A DNA stretch of 64,000 nucleotides, from NCBI GenBank assembly GCA_026874595.1, contig CM049306.1, positions 27,149,519 through 27,213,518 on the forward strand, read 5' to 3'. Origin of the DNA: Sipunculus nudus (taxonomy: Eukaryota; Annelida; Sipuncula; Golfingiida; Sipunculidae). The notes under the pieces were generated by a model. That model saw only the letters and a list, made by a program, of their open reading frames with translations. It did no database searches and was not told the origin of the DNA. The translations under genes and the position numbers were made by a program. Positions 58,108-64,000 of the stretch are shown here, one piece after another (positions within the stretch are counted from its first letter, which is position 1; every line of letters begins with the position of its first letter).

Positions 58108-58416
58108 GGGTCCCTCGAAACACCCAAAACACCGATGTTTTGGGTATATATGACGAAACACCACGAAACACCTATAATCTCTTTAATTAAAAGGAAAATA
58201 TTAGTACCAGTGGATGAATAGTCACTTAACTGATATATCTGTACAATTTTAGGCACTAAATCGGTAAAATAAAGTAAAACGAGAGTGTTTCGTCATACGG
58301 TCGGCATGATGACACTTGACAGCACAGAGCCGCCATAATTCATATTTATGCTACTGCCCCCTGGTGGAGCTTTTGTAAATTACTGTGAATCGTGTTTTGG
58401 GTGATTGAATAAAACG
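58108..58416 (+). repeat. Left terminal inverted repeat of the MULE
   Basis: Starts ggtccctcgaaac and contains a near-palindrome cccaaaacaccgatgttttggg at 58123-58144, then cgaaacaccacgaaacacc and, farther in, cgagagtgtttcgtcatacgg. It pairs with the right repeat over about 308 bases, up to gtgattgaataaaacg. Confidence 0.9.
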
Positions 58417-58624
58417 ATAGTATTCATTGTAATAGAAGTGAAAATACGATTCTCTGTGTATTGTTGTATTTGCTAATATTTCCAAACTGTCTTTATACAG
58501 TAATTTGGAGTGTCACTGTGCACTTAATCAAGACTACAGTTTTTTTTATTGTAAAATATTCCAATAAAAAATGATCTGTTATTATTTCTAAATGAACACT
58601 TGTAAAAAATTGTAAAATATTCCT

Positions 58625-58965
58625 AGTCAAATCAATCAATTATTAAATTTTATACTATATTTATTTTTATTAATATTGTTAAGCATCAGTTATTTATTAT
58701 TTTAAGCATTGATTATTTATTATTATTTCAACATGAAGTTTCTATTGACACATTTGCCGTTATAATTTTTGTTCATAATTATAAAAAATTTAACCAATCA
58801 ATTGTTAAATTTAATACTATATTTATTTTTATTATTATTGTTAAGCATCAGTTATTTATTATTTTAAGCATTGATTAATTATTTATTATTATTTCTACAT
58901 GAAGTTTCTATTAACACATTTGCCGTTATTATATTGGTTCATAATTATAAAACATTAAATCAAAC
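58625..58965 (+). repeat. Subterminal tandem duplication, 162-base spacing
   Basis: Two copies of an AT-rich unit (actatatttatttttatta, then aagcatcagttatttatt, then catgaagtttctatt and acacatttgccgtta). The ctatattt word lies at 58655 and 58817. Confidence 0.8.
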
Positions 58966-59558
58966 CAGGCACAAAAGACGTACATACCTTTCATTTATGT
59001 CTTCATCAAGAGTCATAGATAAGGAATGAGACTCTGCTCAGTAAACAGTTGTTGCGCATCAGTTGACACTCAGAACGATATTACAGTCTGACAGTACTCA
59101 AGATGTCAAGTGAACTCACAACAATCTCACAGTTTGTCAGTATTCAAGATGATATATTCAGCCGTTCAATCAAACGTGACTAAACTGGTCACAGATGATC
59201 ATGCTGATGGCCCTAAGTTAATTAGCGCTTCAGTTGGTTTGGCAGATGAGCGATAACTTCTTAATTAATTACCCCTTTGAGTTACTAGATCAAAGACTAG
59301 TTATTGCATCAGTGGTTTGGGGTTGAGTAATCACGCATGACTGGAGGTGTGAAGATGTTTGGATTATATCATACTTGAACTCACAATAATTCATTATCAG
59401 TTTTAATTACAGGTGGAAAGTTTGTGTTTTATCATAGTTTGTTTGTCTGTCATGCATGCGTGGCTGAACTTCAAAGGAATGTCTACCCTATAAATATGTG
59501 AGGATTAACATAACTGTTCATTCCATATGTGAATACGCATGTCGTAACCACGCAAGTT

Positions 59559-62202
59559 ATGGAGTTCAGCAGAAGAAAACGCCCTCGTCATGTCAAGTGG
59601 CCCTGTGGATCTTGTGGCGGTGAATGCCAAGAAGAGACCGTGTTCTGTGAGCAGTGCTCCTATTGGTATCACAGAGAATGTGAAGACTTAGCAGAGACTT
59701 CCTTCATCACTTTATCAGGAGAGTTGGCACCGTATTATTGTCGTCACTGTACGCACAATGCAGACGGCCGCTTCAACTTTCCTCGTGCCATTTCAGGCCT
59801 GCATGGAGCATCCAGGAAGAACTTGTACCAGCTCACCAGTCACGCCATTGTGGAAGGAATCCTTATACGGAACGAATTTCTCGTCGGACTAAGGAGACCA
59901 CTAGATGTAGCTCTCGAGACTGATTACGAAGCCAAGGCCATCGGTGATAAATGCCGCCTGAATGACCTTCCAGGAGAGCCGATTGCCGTGTCCGGAGACG
60001 GGAACTGCCTCTTTAATGCAGTATCCGTTTATCTAACTGGTGACGAGACACTGGCTACAGAGCTGCGAGTAAGATGTGCTGCAGAGATGGCCAGACACAG
60101 GGATATCATTGAGAATATGCCAAATGCAAGTGACATTGCAAGTGTTTCGCCAAATTATGACGTGGCATTTAGAGACTGCTGTACTGATGGTGGATACTGA
60201 TGTCTCCCCTTTTCGACCAGCGGATTATGATTTGGAGTTCCCGCCGTTTGATTTGCCGTGCGATCATTCGACCCCTAAGAAAGAACCTGAGGCGACACAG
60301 TCTGTGAGCACGTCACCAAATACATCAAATGATAGCGATACAGTCAATGGAAACAGCACAGAAACGGGGGAATCATCACCTGATCTTATTCCACTTACAG
60401 CAGAAGAAATATTCCAACTAGTTTTAGATGTACAGCAGAATGCCGTACTCGACAAGGTCCCGGCCGGAGACAAGTCTAACAGACGTTTTGTAGTCAAGAA
60501 CGAAGAAAACTTGCAGAGATACAGCGAAAACAAGAGAATGCAGTTTGCTGATGACTGTGGTGCTTGGACTGGTACAAAAGGCACAACAACAAATACAACA
60601 TTTGTGATATCCAACATCAACACTCTGAAAACTGTTCACTTGAAGAATGATGTGTACTGCATTCCAAAGAAGTATAAGAAGAAAATCACATGGACGCCTG
60701 TGGATCCCCAGCCTGACCCCTCTCGACTACTGAAGATGCACAGATATTATTCCAGTTTAGCGTCCAACATGAGCTTCAAGAAACGCGTGACCTGGTTAGA
60801 AATTCCGCAGTCATATGCAGACTTTCCCGCTGTTGCTTTAGTTGAATACGTCGGAAAGCAAGCAAGTACTCAGCTACCACATGGAAACGCTAAAGGCCCG
60901 AAAAATCCGTACATAAGGACAAGTCCAGACACCATGAAAAAGATAAAGAAAGCCGTGAAGCATGACCCCCCTAAAGGCAGCATACAAGCGGATGTTGGAA
61001 GCAGATGATGACACCAGACCTAGAAGCCTGAAACAATTTACGGACGCCAAATCACGTGAGCGCAAGAGAAAGGGAACGGCAGCAGGGAGCAACATAGCTG
61101 ATGATGTGTTGCAGGTGATATCTATGGTCAACGAACATCCATACGTTCAGGAGCTTGTGATGACTAAAGAAAAAGCCCCCCGCAGCCATTCTGTACCTAT
61201 CGGAACAAATGGATGATTTGCGCGCCTTTGTTGAGGCTGGCACAGACCTAGTCATCGGCATTGATAGAACATTCAACCGGGGGACCATGCTACGTCACTT
61301 CTATTGTGTACAAGAATCTGCGCGTAGTCAGAGGAGACAGCAAAGAACACCCGATAATGATAGGCCCTCTGTTTCTTCACTGGGACGGAGCGTATGAATC
61401 ATACCACCAGTTCTTTTCACACATTCAACGGAAACTTCAGGGAACTATAACCAGTACAGAGATTCGCCTGGGAAGTGATGAAGAGAAAGCAATTGTTAAA
61501 GCCCTGGATAACGTCTTTCCGACAGCAAAACGGTACTTGTGTACAAGACATCTGAAGGAAAACGTGCAGAGATATTTACAGGACAAGGTTGGAGTGGATA
61601 CCCAGAAGCGAAAAGAAATTGTGAACAAGATATTCGGCCCTGATGGACTCGTTAATGCGGAAGATACGTTCAGTTTTGAAGAAAAGGCCCATGACTTGTG
61701 CAACCAGGCAGATGAAAAAGTGTCTAAATTCGCCAAATACTTCAACGATAGACTGCGACCCCATCTACTGGAGAATGTAAACAAGCATCGGACCAGCGGT
61801 GACAAGCTATGGACCAACAACAATAGTGAGTCCGTCAACCACTTGATGAAAGTGTGTGTGAACTGGAAAAGCCAGAGGCTGCTGGACCTGATTGAGAGTT
61901 TATACTCTGAGGTCAAGCTTCAGATGTTAAGCTTGCAGTGTTGCCTTCACGGATTTGGTGAATACGTACTATGTCCACAGCACAAGCGATTTTTCAAGCC
62001 GGACAGTGTCTGGCGTCAGCTCTCTGATGATGCTAAAGAGGAACATTTCTGCAAGTTTCTTCGCACAGCCATAGACCAACCGACAGATGGAAAATACATC
62101 AGAGCAACGCATGTGGACTTTGCCATCCCAAAGGTACCTGCAGTAGCCAAGAAGCCTTGCCAGCGTCGCCGTGGACGTAGTGAGCGCACCACAACTCGTT
62201 GA
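59559..62202 (+). pseudogene. PHD-OTU-MULE transposase gene, frameshifted
   Basis: The first in-frame ATG is at 59559 (MEFSRRKRPRH); an upstream GTG at 59529 is not used as a start here. The PHD finger has C16, C19, C30, C33, H38, C41, C61 and C64. An OTU cysteine-protease motif GDGNCLFNAVS follows (Asp at 59997-59999, Cys at 60006-60008), with a WHLE box after it (His 60166-60168) in the next frame. An uncharacterised stretch runs to about 60960 (includes KRVTWLEIPQSYADFPAVAL). The transposase core has Asp in IGIDRTF (61263-61265), Asp in GSDEEKA (61477-61479), CTRH (61540-61551) and Glu in NNSESVNH (61828-61830), the D-D-CxxH-E layout of MULE transposases. The frame changes at about 60145-60163, at C6 60966-60971, at C6 61176-61181 and at G5 61279-61283, each time by one extra base. 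It is either a recently dead copy or an intact gene with base-count errors in the assembly. Confidence 0.85.
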
Positions 62203-62219
62203 ATGATTACAGACTTGGA

Positions 62220-62970
62220 GTTTGTTTGTAAATAATGTTTATTAAAATAAAATGTTGAAATATGTACGCTTAATTGTTTTCATATTGAAAATAATAGCCT
62301 TCATGTATTTTATGATAATAAAGAACTTTCACAAGCAAGAAAATCGTTTTATTATATTTTTAATGAGCATCAGTATTTATATGTATACAGAAAAATATCC
62401 ATGCATTATTTATTTTTATTAGCTGGTATAAAACAATAAATGATCAATACATAAATGTTTTTTATTTTTTTTTTTAAATTGTTCTATTAAAATGCTATAT
62501 AAATTATCAAATAATAAAACAAATAATCAATACTTCCTTTTTTAATTTTCTAAATTCTTCTATTAAGATGCTATTCACATTTTATTTATTCTGTAACATA
62601 TATCAATGCATAAAGATCTTGTTTTTTTTTATTTTAAAATGGTACAATAAAAAGCTATTCAAATTTTTAAAATTCTGTAACAACCAACTATTAAAACATA
62701 ATTTTAAACGTTTTTTTTCTAATTTTACACGATCTTAAACAAAATGATAAACAACCCTTGTGATATTTTTGTAAAGTCAGTTGTTATTTGTAATATTGTA
62801 AAATGTAATCTGTTCTTATTGTAAACAAAATGAAAAGTAACCCTTGTAATAATTTTGTAAATACAATTGTTACTTGTATAATTACAAGACTGCATGATGT
62901 ACTCTGTTCAATAAAAGTTATAATTAATATCAGACTACCCCTATAAAAAGGAATAGGTCTTGCATCATAA
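62220..62970. other. AT-rich 3' zone of the MULE
   Basis: Starts after the TGA. Two AATAAA signals lie at 62246-62251 and 62318-62323 and could end the transcript. The rest repeats attcttctattaa..atgctatt and tgtaacat themes in degenerate form. Confidence 0.6.
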
Positions 62971-63277
62971 CGTTCCATTAATCACCCAAAACACGATTCA
63001 CAGTAATTTTCAAAAGCTCCGCCAGGGGGCAGTAGCATAAATATGAAATATGGCGGCTCTGTGCTGTCAAGTGTCATCATGCCGACCGTATGACGAAACA
63101 CTCTCGTTTTACTTTATTTTACTGATTTAGTGCCTAAAATTGTACAGATATATCAGTTAAGTGACTATTCATCCACTGGTACTAATATTTTCCTTATAAT
63201 TAAAGAGATAATAGGTGTTTCGTGGTGTTTCGTCATATATACCCAAAACACCGGTGTTTTGCCTGTTTCGATGGACC
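62971..63277 (-). repeat. Right terminal inverted repeat of the MULE
   Basis: Reverse counterpart of 58108-58416, ending cctgtttcgatggacc. It contains the same near-palindrome (63240-63260, cccaaaacaccggtgttttg) and the cgtatgacgaaacactctcg block. Mismatches between the two repeats are scattered single changes. Confidence 0.9.
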
Positions 63278-63321
63278 GTATACATACACTCAATAATTAA
63301 GTTAATATAACCATGCAATAG

Positions 63322-63385
63322 GTTCGTTGGAGTAATAAACTGGTCTGTTGGGGTCATTCTTAGTTCCGTTGGGGTAATTCATAGG
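63322..63385 (+). repeat. gttggggtcatt minisatellite, right flank of the MULE
   Basis: Units such as ctgttggggtcattcttag in the same orientation as 58015-58077. Confidence 0.7.
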
Positions 63386-63847
63386 TCCGTTATATATACA
63401 ACAAATAACCCATATAGTGGCATATTAAAACATATGTTAATTATACCTATAATAAATTACCTGCAAATATTGTCAAAAGGCTGTAAAATTTAGCATTACC
63501 AAAACCCCCTAAACTAAAACATTTACCATAAAATTGTTTACAGGACACTTTGCATGTCAAAATATTGAAAATGTATTGGCAAAACAAACAAATGTGATTC
63601 CAGATTTCAAGATTTTGTAGGTTCCAGGTTTTACCCACAGTCCTGACTGTCCACTCATAGGCACAATCACAGTCAGGCGCAAGTCCGATCACATAAGTCC
63701 TACTCATAAGCCAGTCTTTCTGTTTCAGCCGTAGCCAGTACAGTCACAGGTCAAACAGAGTGACGATCGTGCTACGAGGTTTCACACCTAATTTCCAGGG
63801 ATCTCTCGTTAAGATAAAATGGGCTTGGAATAGACATGTTAACTTAC
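63386..63847. other. Spacer, probable intron
   Basis: No feature supported; an 86-codon minus-strand open frame at 63447-63707 has no recognisable domain. Confidence 0.4.
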
Positions 63848-64000
63848 CAGATTTGATACAGACGGAAATGCATCCTAGTCACAGTAACCGGACCTCCAAA
63901 CTTACATCGACTGCATTTTTGTCTACACGACACAACCCCTCATTATCGCTCGTGCATTCGCCCCAATGCCATTTCGCACTAATCACTAGCAATATCGACC
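63848..64000 (-). other. Candidate MGAT2 non-coding first exon
   Basis: On the minus strand a consensus donor (AATCTG|GTAAGTTAA) lies at 63847. The sequence upstream of it, to the window edge, is GC-richer than its surroundings and has CpGs (ctcgttaag, ctcgtgcattcgcccc). It would pair in phase-free fashion with the 5' UTR acceptor at 54659. There is no transcript evidence, and the exon's outer end is outside what I can place. Confidence 0.35.

Larger units (their letters stand above)
58108..63277 (+). mobile_element. Mutator-like (MULE) DNA transposon encoding PHD, OTU and transposase domains
   Basis: A 5.17-kb element with terminal inverted repeats at 58108-58416 and 62971-63277. It is flanked on both sides by the same minisatellite in one orientation. 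Its single gene reads left to right from 59559 to 62202. The coding sequence has clearly higher GC than the AT-rich subterminal zones (58540-58970 and 62220-62960). I cannot find a perfect 8-11-base target duplication: the flanks are tgatatatag on the left and gtatacatac on the right, which are similar but not identical. It lies in what is probably the first intron of MGAT2, in the opposite orientation to that gene. Confidence 0.88.

Noticed and set aside
59529-59558. Upstream start of the MULE protein at 59529
   Set aside because: The codon there is GTG. The first ATG in the frame is at 59559, which also places the start close to the PHD finger.
60264-60639. Minus-strand open frames of 119 and 71 codons
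   Set aside because: Shadows of the MULE gene on the opposite strand.
1-64000. tRNA and rRNA genes
   Set aside because: I looked for the conserved T-arm and A/B box words and for rRNA-like sequence and saw none convincing. A covariance-model scan would be decisive.

Overview
The window looks like a stretch of animal nuclear genome, probably from a marine invertebrate and most plausibly a mollusc. It is AT-rich and intron-rich, with one widely split host gene, and more than half of what I can recognise is transposon-derived. The mollusc placement is inferred from the repeat style (short tandem non-coding units, GGAC-rich tails, many small inverted-repeat elements) and not from any diagnostic sequence.

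The one clear host gene is on the minus strand. It is an MGAT2-type alpha-1,6-mannosyl-glycoprotein 2-beta-N-acetylglucosaminyltransferase with seven coding exons: 54569-53997, 53612-53515, 51399-51300, 48269-48139, 44426-44261, 41855-41731 and 31450-31237. All junctions have GT/AG sites and the reading frame stays open for 468 codons plus a stop. A 5' UTR acceptor near 54659 and a good donor at 63848 suggest an upstream non-coding exon in the last 150 bases of the window.

The most unusual element is at 58108-63277. It is a complete-looking Mutator-like (MULE) DNA transposon with about 308-bp terminal inverted repeats. Its gene encodes, in order, a PHD finger, an OTU-type cysteine-protease domain, a long uncharacterised middle section and a MULE transposase core with visible D, D, CxxH and E residues. 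The gene is split by four shifts in the same direction; three fall exactly on C6, C6 and G5 runs.

The rest is layered mobile DNA. From 1 to 14.6 kb there are non-coding composite repeats (including a large mosaic at 9.96-14.42 kb) and a Ty3/gypsy remnant whose gag (8.7-9.0 kb) and pol (4.07-5.5 kb) parts are separated by other repeats. From 14.6 to 31 kb there is mostly unrecognised sequence, a possible terminal exon of a membrane protein, a non-LTR retrotransposon tail, MITEs and a 49-50-bp minisatellite. The MGAT2 introns hold four pogo/Tigger-like TIR elements or their relatives, two hAT-type MITEs with exact 8-bp target duplications, a PIF/Harbinger-type MITE with a TAA target duplication, a nested-hairpin MITE, and a second copy of the repeat that opens the window.

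Only the MGAT2 gene and the MULE gene are supported as protein-coding genes. No rRNA, tRNA or CRISPR array was recognised.
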